This document shows positions 6,793 through 13,423 of a stretch of DNA of 16,728 nucleotides, piece after piece. Position 1 is the first letter of the stretch; every line of letters starts with the position of its first letter. This DNA comes from JAWPNA01 sp045402695. GTDB taxonomy: Bacteria > Acidobacteriota > Polarisedimenticolia > JACPZX01 > DASXTC01. The DNA lies in contig JAWPNA010000092.1 of assembly GCA_045402695.1 (NCBI GenBank), positions 1 to 16,728 on the forward strand, given 5' to 3'. Both the position numbers and the translations under genes were made by a program. The notes beneath the pieces are model-generated. The model was not told where the DNA came from, did not search any database, and saw nothing but the letters and a program-made list of their open reading frames with translations.

Positions 6793-7557
6793 TCAGGATC
6801 CAAGAACCGTGATCTGGTTGTCGACATGGGCGACGCCCGGCACCCCGAGCGCGAGCCGCTCGGCTTCCTCGCGCTGCGTCTCGCGCTGGGTGATCCCCCG
6901 CAGCGTGACCGTGCCGCCCTCGACCGCCACCTCGAGGCCTCGGATGAGCCCGAAAGTCAGAGGATTGGTCAGGATACTGAGCACCCTCTTGCGGATCTCC
7001 TCGGGAGAGGTGGATTCACTGCCGATCACCTCGATCCTGTTGACGATTCGTGTGACGCCTGCGACCGACGCCGCGATCATCTCCGCATCGAGGCGATCCA
7101 GCCCGCGATCCGCTTTTCCCTCCAACGTGACATCGCCGCCCGTCACCTTGACCGCGATGGGAGAGGCTTGGAACCGGGCCCGGCGCTCCAGGTTGCGGCG
7201 GATCTCCTGTTGGATGTCGTCCGAGGTCCTCCCCGACGAACGGACCGTCACGTTGTTGGTCACCGCGTTGACACCTACCACACCCCCAACGATTCGTGTC
7301 AGCGTCCGGACCTCGCCGAGGCTGGCCGCCGTGCCGGAAAGCAGCGCCACGCCGTCGGCCACCTCGATCTGCAGGCTTTCCACGTGCAGTGTCACCTGGC
7401 CCAGCAGCCGGATCGTGATCCTCTGTTTCACCAGATCGTCGGAGGCCGAGTCGGGGCGTGCAGCTCGCGGACCAAACAAAAGGAGGATGGCGATGCCACA
7501 GACCGCCACAGCTCCAGACTTACTCCCGCGCCTATTGCGCGACCAGCCTACGCTCAT
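6793..7557 (-). CDS. Exported protein with three BON domains
   Basis: BON domains are small alpha-beta modules of periplasmic and membrane-associated proteins such as OsmY, thought to bind lipid or envelope components. The 254-residue product has a positive N-terminus and one hydrophobic segment (about 14-29) acting as a signal or anchor. Three BON repeats follow: about 41-106, 113-177 and 184-253. Each has a helix start (DLVKQRI, DDIQQEIRRNL, EEIRKRVLSIL), a 'G.V.L.G' strand (GVALLSG, GDVTLEG, GTVTLRG) and a closing 'GV..V.N.I.V' (VNAVTNNVTV, VTRIVNRIEV, VAHVDNQITV). The ATG at 7557 is preceded by GAGGAG at 7567-7572, 9 nt away; a much longer frame open from 7704 is rejected. The gene lies 149 bp behind rtcB but has its own promoter. 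It may belong to an envelope-stress response, by analogy only. Confidence 0.85.
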   Translation of the reverse strand: MSVGWSRNRRGSKSGAVAVCGIAILLLFGPRAARPDSASDDLVKQRITIRLLGQVTLHVESLQIEVADGVALLSGTAASLGEVRTLTRIVGGVVGVNAVTNNVTVRSSGRTSDDIQQEIRRNLERRARFQASPIAVKVTGGDVTLEGKADRGLDRLDAEMIAASVAGVTRIVNRIEVIGSESTSPEEIRKRVLSILTNPLTFGLIRGLEVAVEGGTVTLRGITQRETQREEAERLALGVPGVAHVDNQITVLGS

Positions 7558-7573
7558 AGGTTGCGACTCCTCA

Positions 7574-7590
7574 GCCCGGGAGACCCGGGC
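7574..7590 (-). promoter_or_regulatory. GC-only hairpin in the BON-gene leader
   Basis: GCCCGGG and CCCGGGC form a perfect 7-bp stem with a 3-nt loop, ending one base before the GAGGAG ribosome binding site (7567-7572). Placed at the predicted 5' end of the transcript, it could stabilise the mRNA or affect ribosome loading. No U-run follows, so it is not an intrinsic terminator of rtcB. Confidence 0.4.
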
Positions 7591-7599
7591 CCTCACTTC

Positions 7600-7628
7600 A
7601 TCATCGTCATTCAGGGAACGACTGTCAA
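7600..7628 (-). promoter_or_regulatory. Sigma-70 promoter of the BON-domain gene
   Basis: A perfect minus-strand TTGACA (7623-7628) is followed after 17 bp by GATGAT (7600-7605, 4 of 6). The start would be near 7593, giving a leader of about 36 nt that carries the hairpin at 7574-7590 and the ribosome binding site. Confidence 0.55.
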
Positions 7629-7667
7629 GGTGTGCGACGACACGGCCGTGCCTGATACCGGCGTGAG

Positions 7668-7703
7668 GCGCATTTGCAGCGCCTGCGGCAGTTCGTCGCC
7701 GCA
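7668..7703 (-). other. Two adjacent hairpins just after rtcB
   Basis: On the minus strand, TGCGGC/GCCGCA (7684-7689 with 7698-7703, 8-nt loop) begins four bases after the rtcB stop, followed by GGCGC/GCGCC (7668-7672 with 7680-7684). Neither is followed by a U-run. They may mark or protect the 3' end of the rtcB operon transcript, but short GC stems also arise by chance here. Confidence 0.25.
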
Positions 7704-7706
7704 CAG

Positions 7707-9143
7707 TCAGCCTTTGATCACGCCCATGGGCACGAGTTTGGCCACCTTCTTCGCGATGCCGGCGCCGTGTACGACATTCACCACTTCGGTTACGTCCTTG
7801 TACGCCTCAGGAATCTCCTCGAGGAGAGTGGCTCTCCCCTCCGACCGCACGATGATGCCTCGGTCCGCCAGCTCCCGGACAATGGGGCGCCCCTTGGCGC
7901 TGCGTGCCGCCGCGGAGCGGCTCATGCGACGCCCCGCGCCGTGGCACGTGCTGCCGAAGGTTTCCTCGAAGGCGGTCTGCGTTCCCGCCAGCACGTACGA
8001 GCAGCGTCCCATGTCCCCCGGAATCAGCACGGGCTGACCCACGCGGCGATAGCTCTGGGGCGTCTCGGGATGTCCGGGAGGGAAGGCGCGCGTGGCTCCC
8101 TTGCGATGGACACAGAGCCTCTTGCGCACGCCATTCACCTGGTGCGTTTCAAACTTAGCGATGTTGTGGCAGACATCGTAAACGACCTCCATCTCGATCC
8201 GGCCGGGCGGCAGCCCGAGCACTTCCTCGAAGGTCCTCCTCGCCATGTGCGTCATCATCTGCCGGTTCGCGAAAGCGAAATTCGCGGCGGCCGCCATCGC
8301 GCCCAGGTAGCGGTCCGCTTCCGGAGAGCCGAGCGGTGCGCAGCAAAGCTGCCGATCGGCGAGTTCGATGCCGTACCTTCGCGCTGCGGAGAGCATGATC
8401 TGGAGGTAGTCGTCGCAGACCTGATAACCCAATCCTCGCGACCCGCTGTGAAGGGACACCGTGACCTGATCCTGAAACAGCCCGAACGCTTCGGCCGACG
8501 CCGGGTCGAAGATTTCCGCCACGCGCTGGATCTCGCCGAAGTGGTTTCCGGACCCGAGCGTGCCCAGCTGCGCTCGCCCCCGTTCCAGGGCGCGATCGCT
8601 CACGGCTCCCGGGTCCGGATTGGGGATCCGCCCTCCCGCTTCGATGTTGGCCAGGTCCTCTTCCCTTCCGTATCCCGCGCCCACGGCCCACGCGGCACCG
8701 CGGTCCAGCACGCCCCGGACCTCGGCATGGGTGAGCCTCAGGTCGCGCCGCGCTGAGCCCACTCCGGAGGGGATGTTTCGAAACAGTGCCGTCACCAGGT
8801 CGGCCATCCTGTTGCCGACCTGGGGGGCGCACAGACACGTGCGCAGAAGTCGGACGCCGCAGTTGATGTCGTAGCCCACCCCGCCGGGCGAGATGACTCC
8901 TCCGTCTGGATCGAACGCTGCCACGCCGCCGATCGGAAAGCCATAGCCCCAGTGCATGTCCGGCATCGCGATGGACGCCTTCACGATGCCCGGCAGCGTG
9001 GCGACGTTGGCCACTTGCTGCAGGCACTGCTCCTCCTCCAAGGATTCGATCATCGCCTGGCTCGCATACACCAGGCCCGGCACCCGCATCGCTCCTTCCT
9101 GTGGCAGCTCCCAGCGGAACTCATCCTTCCTGATCAGCTTCAT
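7707..9143 (-). CDS. rtcB: RNA-splicing ligase RtcB
   Basis: RtcB joins RNA ends bearing 2',3'-cyclic phosphate or 3'-phosphate to 5'-OH ends, using GTP, Mn2+ and a histidine-GMP intermediate. The product has 478 residues, close to the family norm, and is intact. All metal and catalytic residues are visible: Asp92 and Cys95 in GGVGYDINCGVRL, Asn200-His201 in GSGNHFGE, His232 in SLHSGSRGLGYQV, His326 in VYDVCHNIAK, and the guanylylated His401 in TCHGAGRRMSR. MPDMHWGYGFPIGG (60-73) is the usual early signature. The ATG at 9143 has a GGAGG site at 9155-9159, 11 nt upstream and almost touching the hairpin at 9161-9202. It follows archease, its activating partner, in a run that begins with two dehydrogenase genes. 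Roles known for RtcB include tRNA and rRNA repair; the substrate here is unknown. Confidence 0.97.
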   Translation of the reverse strand: MKLIRKDEFRWELPQEGAMRVPGLVYASQAMIESLEEEQCLQQVANVATLPGIVKASIAMPDMHWGYGFPIGGVAAFDPDGGVISPGGVGYDINCGVRLLRTCLCAPQVGNRMADLVTALFRNIPSGVGSARRDLRLTHAEVRGVLDRGAAWAVGAGYGREEDLANIEAGGRIPNPDPGAVSDRALERGRAQLGTLGSGNHFGEIQRVAEIFDPASAEAFGLFQDQVTVSLHSGSRGLGYQVCDDYLQIMLSAARRYGIELADRQLCCAPLGSPEADRYLGAMAAAANFAFANRQMMTHMARRTFEEVLGLPPGRIEMEVVYDVCHNIAKFETHQVNGVRKRLCVHRKGATRAFPPGHPETPQSYRRVGQPVLIPGDMGRCSYVLAGTQTAFEETFGSTCHGAGRRMSRSAAARSAKGRPIVRELADRGIIVRSEGRATLLEEIPEAYKDVTEVVNVVHGAGIAKKVAKLVPMGVIKG

Positions 9144-9160
9144 CGACCGCCCCGCCTCCA

Positions 9161-9202
9161 GACGGAGTAGGGACCGTGGTCACCCACGGCCCCTACTCCG
9201 TC
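9161..9202 (-). promoter_or_regulatory. 19-bp hairpin with GNRA tetraloop between archease and rtcB
   Basis: Arms 9184-9202 and 9161-9179 pair over 19 positions; on the minus-strand RNA the only irregular pair is one G-U. The loop is GUGA, a stable GNRA tetraloop. The stem begins inside the archease stop codon (9201-9203) and ends one base before the rtcB ribosome binding site (9155-9159), so it fills the intergenic space. No U-run follows, so it is not a simple terminator. It could be an RNase III target, a coupling or attenuation device, or a palindromic repeat element. Confidence 0.75.
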
Positions 9203-9632
9203 AAACATCCAGAACAAATCGCGCCCGCCAGAGGCCGCCTTCCTGGCGCACACTGGCTTGGTGATAGGTGACCGCTTTGACCTCCGTGTTGACGTGATGG
9301 CGGTCGGGATCGTAGCTCTCCCACGTGACCCTTGCGGACAGCCGGTCCGCCGAGATCTCGGTAACGCTGAAGCGCCGGGGTACGACACCCTTTGCGTCGT
9401 GCAGGTAGAGTAGCTCGGCAAGCCAGCGGACCATGAGCTCTTCGAGATCGGCCGCCCCGACGCTGAGATCGAGATCATCGGGATCGTCCGCTGGGCCCAC
9501 CGGGTCCGTCTTCAACATGATGTCGAAGAGAGCGAACGCCGCATGCTCGAAGAGCATGCGCAAGGTAGGAGCCGTCACCTCCAGGCCGATATCGGCGGTG
9601 TGGTCGAACACCTGGTAGGAAGGCTGTTTCAT
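9201..9632 (-). CDS. Archease, RtcB activator
   Basis: Archease speeds guanylylation and turnover of RtcB and widens its nucleotide use. The 143-residue length is typical of the family. Family marks are DHTADIGLEV (10-19), FEHAAFALFDIM (28-39), the acidic-to-helical stretch DLEELMVRWLAELLYLHD (62-79), NTEVKAVTYHQ (115-125) and the C-terminal FVLDV, whose Asp142 is a conserved metal-site acid together with Asp14 and the Asp at 37. It lies 38 nt after ald and 57 nt before rtcB on the same strand, so co-transcription is likely. The ribosome binding site is weak (AGGG about two bases before the ATG at 9632), suggesting coupling to upstream translation. Its stop codon lies in the base of the hairpin that precedes rtcB. 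Confidence 0.95.
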   Translation of the reverse strand: MKQPSYQVFDHTADIGLEVTAPTLRMLFEHAAFALFDIMLKTDPVGPADDPDDLDLSVGAADLEELMVRWLAELLYLHDAKGVVPRRFSVTEISADRLSARVTWESYDPDRHHVNTEVKAVTYHQASVRQEGGLWRARFVLDV

Positions 9633-9670
9633 CGCCCTGATCTCGTCCGGGACGCGGCCCGGATGATTCG

Positions 9671-10783
9671 CTAGGCGAGGATTTCCGACAGATCCCTATG
9701 TCGAAGCCCCAGCGATTCCGCGACGGCGGGATGAACAACCTGGCCCGAGTGGACGTTCACGCCGTTGCGCAGCACCGGATCCGACGCGACCGCGTCTCTG
9801 AACCCCTGGCGCGCAAGTGAGAGGACGTAAGGCAACGTCGCGTTGGTCAGCGCAAAAGTTGAGGTCCGCGGGACTGCCGCAGGCATGTTCGCGACGCAGT
9901 AGTGAATCACTCCGTCCACATCGTATACGGGATCCGTGTGCGTCGTGGCGCGGGTCGTCTCCACGCATCCGCCCTGGTCCACTGCCACGTCCACAATCAC
10001 CGAGCCGCGCTTCATGCCGCGCACCATCTCCCTCGAGACAAGGTGCGGCGCGCGCGCTCCGGTCACGAGAACAGCCCCCACGCAGAGATCGGTCCGGCGG
10101 AGAGCCTCGGCGATGTGCGTCCGGTTTGAGGCCAGCGTCACGACGCGGCCGCCGAAAATGTCGTCCAGGTACTGCATCCGCCGAGGAGACGTTTCCACGA
10201 TCACCACCCGCGCACCCATGCCCAGTGCGATTTTCGCCGCGTTGGTGCCGACCACTCCCCCACCGATGATCACCACATCTCCCGGCGGCACCCCGGGAAC
10301 ACCAGGCAGGAGGATTCCGCGACCGCCCCAGGTGCGCTGCAGGTAGAAGGCGCCCACAAGAATCGACATCCGGCCCGCCACTTCGCTCATCGGCGTGAGA
10401 AGTGGAAGAGACCCGGAGGCCTCGGCCATGGTCTCGTAGGCGATGGCCGTGACTCCGGACTTCATCAGCTCCTGCGTGAGCTCGGGCAGCGGGGCCAGGT
10501 GGAGGTAGGTGAAGAGGATCTGTCCGGTCCGGAACCGGCGGTACTCGCTCGGCTGGGGCTCCTTCACCTTGACGATCAGATCCGCCCGCGAAAACAGGTC
10601 GCTCGCGTCGACGATGGCCGCGCCCGCCTCAACGTACTCTTCGTCTCTGATGCCGCTTCCCGCCCCTGCTTCGCGCTGCACGAGGACGGCGTGTCCCTCC
10701 TCCACGAGCGCCCGGGCGCCGGCGGGGACCAAGCTGACGCGATTCTCGTTGTCCTTTACTTCCTTCGGGACGCCGATGACCAT
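9671..10783 (-). CDS. ald: Alanine dehydrogenase
   Basis: Catalyses the reversible NAD-dependent oxidative deamination of L-alanine to pyruvate and ammonia in the cytoplasm. At 370 residues it has family length and the expected residues: Arg15 in NENRVSLVP and Lys74 in VKVKEPQ (substrate binding), His95 in FTYLHLAP and Asp269 in VDVAVDQGG (catalysis), and the Rossmann loop IGGGVVGTNAAKIA (173-186). The acid at the end of the second Rossmann strand is Glu197 rather than the usual Asp, a mild change at the NAD-ribose site. The ATG at 10783 has GAGG about 10 nt upstream, with GAGGAG overlapping the stop of the preceding aldehyde dehydrogenase gene; the 18-nt gap suggests translational coupling. 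Saccharopine dehydrogenase-like enzymes share the fold, but the motifs fit alanine dehydrogenase well. Confidence 0.95.
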   Translation of the reverse strand: MVIGVPKEVKDNENRVSLVPAGARALVEEGHAVLVQREAGAGSGIRDEEYVEAGAAIVDASDLFSRADLIVKVKEPQPSEYRRFRTGQILFTYLHLAPLPELTQELMKSGVTAIAYETMAEASGSLPLLTPMSEVAGRMSILVGAFYLQRTWGGRGILLPGVPGVPPGDVVIIGGGVVGTNAAKIALGMGARVVIVETSPRRMQYLDDIFGGRVVTLASNRTHIAEALRRTDLCVGAVLVTGARAPHLVSREMVRGMKRGSVIVDVAVDQGGCVETTRATTHTDPVYDVDGVIHYCVANMPAAVPRTSTFALTNATLPYVLSLARQGFRDAVASDPVLRNGVNVHSGQVVHPAVAESLGLRHRDLSEILA

Positions 10784-10801
10784 GCGGTTGTCCCTCGCTC
10801 C

Positions 10802-12298
10802 TCAGTCCGCCCTGTCAATCTGCGCCTTTTGAAGACGGCCGCTGAAATCCACGTAGATCGATTTCCATTCAGTGAAGATGTCGAGCACGGTGGAGCCCGC
10901 TTCACGGTGCCCGTTGCCGGTCTTTTTCACGCCGCCGAACGGGAGCTGGACCTCCGCGCCGATCGTGGAAGAGTTCACGTAGAAGATGCCTGCCTCCACA
11001 TCCCTCATCGCGCGAAACGCCCTATTCACGTCCCGCGTGAAAATCGCCCCCGAGAGCCCATACTCTACTGCGTTCGCCACCCGGATCGCTTCATCAAGCC
11101 CGTTCACGGGGATCACCGAAAGTACGGGGCCGAAGATCTCCTCCTTGGCGATCCGCATCGCCGGCTTGACCTCCGTGAATATGGTCGGCTCGAAGAACCA
11201 CCCTCTGGCGTGGGCGCCTGTGGCCAGGCGGCCTCCGCCAGTCACGAGCCGGGCGCCCTCATCAAGCCCCACCTGCACGTACGATTCGACCGTCTTGCGC
11301 TGTGCCTCGTTGATGCAGGGCCCCATCTCGATCGTCTCGTCGAGTCCGTTGCCGATCTTCAGGGCGCGCGCCCTGGCAATCATCCTCTCGCCGAATGCGC
11401 CGGCGACGTTCCGGTCCACGATGACGCGGCTCGTGGCCGTACAGCGCTGGCCGGTCGTTCCGAACGCCCCCCAGGTCGCTGCCTCGACGGCGAGATCGAG
11501 GTCCGCGTCCTCCAGTACGATCATGGCGTTTTTCCCGCCCATCTCGAGCGAGCATTTCTTGTATCCCTCGGCACATGCCACCGCCACCTGCCGCCCCACT
11601 TCGGTTGAACCCGTGAACGAGATCAACCTGATGTCCGGGTGCTTCAACATCGGAGCGCCGACTCCCGAGCCCGTGCCGGTCACGACGTTCACCACGCCTG
11701 GAGGAACCCCCGCATCATGCAGGGCGGACACGAAGTGGACCACGGACAGCGGCGTGTCGGTGGCAGGCTTGATGACGACCGTGTTGCCGCACACAAGCGC
11801 GGGGAAGATCTTCCAGGAGGGGATCGCCATCGGAAAGTTCCAGGGGGTGATAAGCCCGCAGACGCCGACAGGCACCCGCACCGACATCGCGAACTTGTTC
11901 GGCAGTTCGGCGGGCACTGTCTGCCCGAAAAGGCGTCTGCCTTCACCTGCAGCGTAATACGCCGTGTCAATTGCCTCCTGCACGTCGCCGCGTGTCTCCT
12001 TGAGGACCTTGCCCATCTCACGGGTCATGTCGCGCGCGCATTGTTCCTTGCGATCGAGCAGGATGCCGCCGGCACGATACAGGATCTCCGCGCGGCGCGG
12101 CGCCGGAGTGAGTCGCCAGCCCTCGTATGCCTCCCGCGCTGCAGCCACCGCGCGCATCAGGTCGGCTTCGCTCGACCTGGGGAATGTCCCGATGAGATCG
12201 GATGTGTCAGCAGGGCTGCGGTTCTGGAAGGTCTCGCCGCCGGCTGGGGCCACCCACGCTCCGCCGATGAAGTTTGAAAAGACGGTCGAAGCCGTCAT
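10802..12298 (-). CDS. NAD(P)-dependent aldehyde dehydrogenase, possibly semialdehyde-specific
   Basis: Oxidises an aldehyde to its acid. The 498-residue protein has every core residue: Asn154 in TPWNFP, Lys177 in VIKPAT, FTGSTEVG (228-235), the general base Glu252 in LEMGGKNA, nucleophile Cys286 in GQRCT, and EEIFGPVLSV later. The C-terminal stretch with NSSTIGAEVQLPFGGVKKTGNGHREAG is typical of a subgroup often labelled aminoadipate-semialdehyde or ketoglutarate-semialdehyde dehydrogenase, but the substrate cannot be fixed from sequence alone. The ATG at 12298 has GAGGA about 6 nt upstream. It is the first gene of the run leading to ald, archease and rtcB, behind a sigma-70 promoter at 12351-12380. 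With alanine dehydrogenase next to it, a role in amino-acid breakdown is reasonable inference. Confidence 0.93.
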   Translation of the reverse strand: MTASTVFSNFIGGAWVAPAGGETFQNRSPADTSDLIGTFPRSSEADLMRAVAAAREAYEGWRLTPAPRRAEILYRAGGILLDRKEQCARDMTREMGKVLKETRGDVQEAIDTAYYAAGEGRRLFGQTVPAELPNKFAMSVRVPVGVCGLITPWNFPMAIPSWKIFPALVCGNTVVIKPATDTPLSVVHFVSALHDAGVPPGVVNVVTGTGSGVGAPMLKHPDIRLISFTGSTEVGRQVAVACAEGYKKCSLEMGGKNAMIVLEDADLDLAVEAATWGAFGTTGQRCTATSRVIVDRNVAGAFGERMIARARALKIGNGLDETIEMGPCINEAQRKTVESYVQVGLDEGARLVTGGGRLATGAHARGWFFEPTIFTEVKPAMRIAKEEIFGPVLSVIPVNGLDEAIRVANAVEYGLSGAIFTRDVNRAFRAMRDVEAGIFYVNSSTIGAEVQLPFGGVKKTGNGHREAGSTVLDIFTEWKSIYVDFSGRLQKAQIDRAD

Positions 12299-12350
12299 GG
12301 CATCCTCTGTAAACTCAAGTCAATGAAGGAATTTGCCCAGAAGGCAAGGC

Positions 12351-12380
12351 AGGATAGCCGAGGCGCAACGAAGCTGTCAA
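12351..12380 (-). promoter_or_regulatory. Sigma-70 promoter of the aldehyde dehydrogenase-ald-archease-rtcB operon
   Basis: A perfect minus-strand TTGACA (12375-12380) and TATCCT (12351-12356, 4 of 6) lie 18 bp apart. The start would be near 12344, giving a leader of about 45 nt to the ATG at 12298. A small TTGCC/GGCAA stem (12333-12347) falls at the start of that leader. No other promoter of this quality is visible before rtcB. Confidence 0.55.
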
Positions 12381-12434
12381 GAAGACGCGCGGCTCTTGGA
12401 GACTGATCGGAAGGAGGGGCTTTTCTCACACGGG

Positions 12435-12459
12435 CCGTGCCGGCGGGTCCCCGGCACGG
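12435..12459 (-). terminator. Hairpin after the small TPR gene, possible terminator
   Basis: CCGTGCCGG (12435-12443) and CCGGCACGG (12451-12459) form a perfect 9-bp stem with a 7-nt loop, 24 nt beyond the stop of the small TPR gene. On the minus strand no U-run follows, so intrinsic termination is doubtful, but the position between that gene and the next promoter suits a 3' boundary. Confidence 0.45.
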
Positions 12460-12483
12460 TCGTCAAGCTCATCGGACAGAGAT

Positions 12484-12864
12484 CTATGTATCCGAGTCTT
12501 CCTCCGCGTTCCACATGAAGGAGAGGGGCCCGGCATGGAACGCCTCTTCATCGAGGCCCAGCTTGAGCGCCTGTCGGACCGCGAGCGAGTAACACCTCCG
12601 GGCCCGTTCTTCCTGGCCGATCTGTTCGAAGCACCGCCCCAGCAGATGCCACGCTGTAGGATGCTCGCTGCGGGTCTCGATTGCGCGCCGCAGGTACCAG
12701 AGGGCCTCTCTCACGTCCCCCGACTGCAGGGCACGGCGGCCCTGCTCACGCCAGAAGTCGGGGCGCCGGCCCGTCTTGGGACCTCGATCGACCTCGGACG
12801 GTCCGGCCTGCGCCGTGCGGTTTTGCGCGAATCCGGCAGCTCGCGAGTTCTGGTGCTGTTTCAT
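12484..12864 (-). CDS. Small tetratricopeptide (TPR) repeat protein
   Basis: A 126-residue cytoplasmic protein with two TPR units (about 35-68 and 69-102) after a polar, probably disordered N-terminus rich in Gln, Asn, Arg and Pro. The repeats show the usual pattern: FWREQGRRALQSGDVREALWYLRRAIE, then AWHLLGRCFEQIGQEERARRCYSLAVRQAL. TPR units mediate protein contacts; the partner is unknown. The C-terminus ends in an acidic EEDSDT. The ATG at 12864 has a strong GGAGGG site about 7 nt upstream. The frame stays open back to 13233, but the added part has shadow-like composition and is left out. No partner gene is adjacent; the upstream 559 bp are gene-poor and structured. Confidence 0.75.
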   Translation of the reverse strand: MKQHQNSRAAGFAQNRTAQAGPSEVDRGPKTGRRPDFWREQGRRALQSGDVREALWYLRRAIETRSEHPTAWHLLGRCFEQIGQEERARRCYSLAVRQALKLGLDEEAFHAGPLSFMWNAEEDSDT

Positions 12865-12901
12865 CGGGCACCCTCCATGGTCTTCGTTACGATTGCGCGA
12901 G

Positions 12902-12935
12902 AGCCGCCGTGAGCCTTCTCGGCTCCACGGCGGCT
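12902..12935 (-). promoter_or_regulatory. Strong stem-loop upstream of the small TPR gene
   Basis: The arms starting AGCCGCCGTG and ending CACGGCGGCT pair over 14 bp with one bulged base and a 5-nt loop. On the minus strand it ends 37 nt before the ATG at 12864, a position suiting control of translation or mRNA stability. No U-run follows in either direction. Confidence 0.5.
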
Positions 12936-13076
12936 TCTCGATTCTGGCCGGCGGCCGGTCCCTGAAGCAGCTGTCTCTACGGGGGGTGTTGGGCAGATAG
13001 CTACTGGGGGGAGATGACGTGTGCGATGGAACCCGGCCGCCGGATCTCCTGATGTGAATGCCAACGTGCGTCATGG

Positions 13077-13147
13077 GGCGGGTGGGAGAGCCGAGATGCC
13101 AGCCTGCCGCTCTTATGGGGAGAGAAGTCCGGGATCCCCCACCCGCC
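13077..13147. other. Perfect 10-bp stem closing a 51-nt structured loop
   Basis: GGCGGGTGGG (13077-13086) pairs perfectly with CCCACCCGCC (13138-13147). Inside, AGAGC (13087-13091) can pair with GCTCT (13109-13113), extending the fold as a branch. This resembles a folded RNA domain. No known riboswitch signature was recognised on either strand. Confidence 0.45.
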
Positions 13148-13394
13148 GCCGTGTCGCGGCCCCACGACCGCGCTCGATCCATGCTGAGCAAGCTCAATGC
13201 CATGAGCCGCTCCCAGCGCGACGTGGACATCATCCTCGCAAGCCACTGCGAGAATGAGGCTTCGGGTGTGAACGCGAATCAGCGCGCTTGATGCGGACGT
13301 ACGGTGTGAGGCGCGGGGGATTCAATTTTCCGGCGGCATTGCCTCCACCTGCGCCAAGAGCCTGAGGCTGGGTGAGTTGCGAAGTCGTCGGAAG

Positions 13395-13423
13395 ATTTGA
13401 CGAAAGTGTCGGGAAATCGTCAA
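13395..13423 (-). promoter_or_regulatory. Possible sigma-70 promoter just after the large TPR gene
   Basis: Minus-strand TTGACG (13418-13423) and TCAAAT (13395-13400) are 17 bp apart, 5 of 6 and 4 of 6 to consensus. The -35 touches the stop codon of the large TPR gene. A transcript from here would carry the whole structured gap before reaching the small TPR gene. Confidence 0.35.

Larger units (their letters stand above)
12865..13423. other. 559-bp gap with strong inverted repeats, candidate leader or non-coding RNA
   Basis: No convincing gene is seen. The strongest structures are a 14-bp stem with one bulge (12902-12935) and a perfect 10-bp stem (13077-13086 with 13138-13147) enclosing 51 nt. 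Weaker stems are 13011-13016 with 13044-13049, 13155-13159 with 13168-13172, and 13235-13240 with 13247-13252. Two GGGGGG runs lie near 12980-13011. A possible minus-strand promoter lies at 13395-13423. A short plus-strand frame at 13181-13291 (36 codons) has high third-position GC but no ribosome binding site. Confidence 0.45.

Noticed and set aside
7558..7704. BON protein extended to 7704
   Set aside because: The extension contains the promoter and a GC hairpin, and the ATG at 7557 has a well-spaced GAGGAG.
6742..8037. 431-residue plus-strand frame over the BON and rtcB genes
   Set aside because: Opposite two recognised genes, with Asp/Arg/His-rich composition and no motif.
12865..13233. 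Extended small TPR protein starting at 13233
   Set aside because: The added 123 residues are rich in Arg, Ser, Pro and Gly like a chance frame and contain strong inverted repeats; the ATG at 12864 has an excellent ribosome binding site.
13242..13248. GCCACTG, as in cobalamin riboswitches
   Set aside because: The other conserved B12-box and core elements are absent on that strand; it sits in the loop of a small hairpin.
13297..13305. ACGTACGGT, as in group II intron domain V
   Set aside because: The rest of the domain V hairpin and a reverse transcriptase are missing; nine matching bases are not enough. A covariance-model search of 12865-13423 would settle it.
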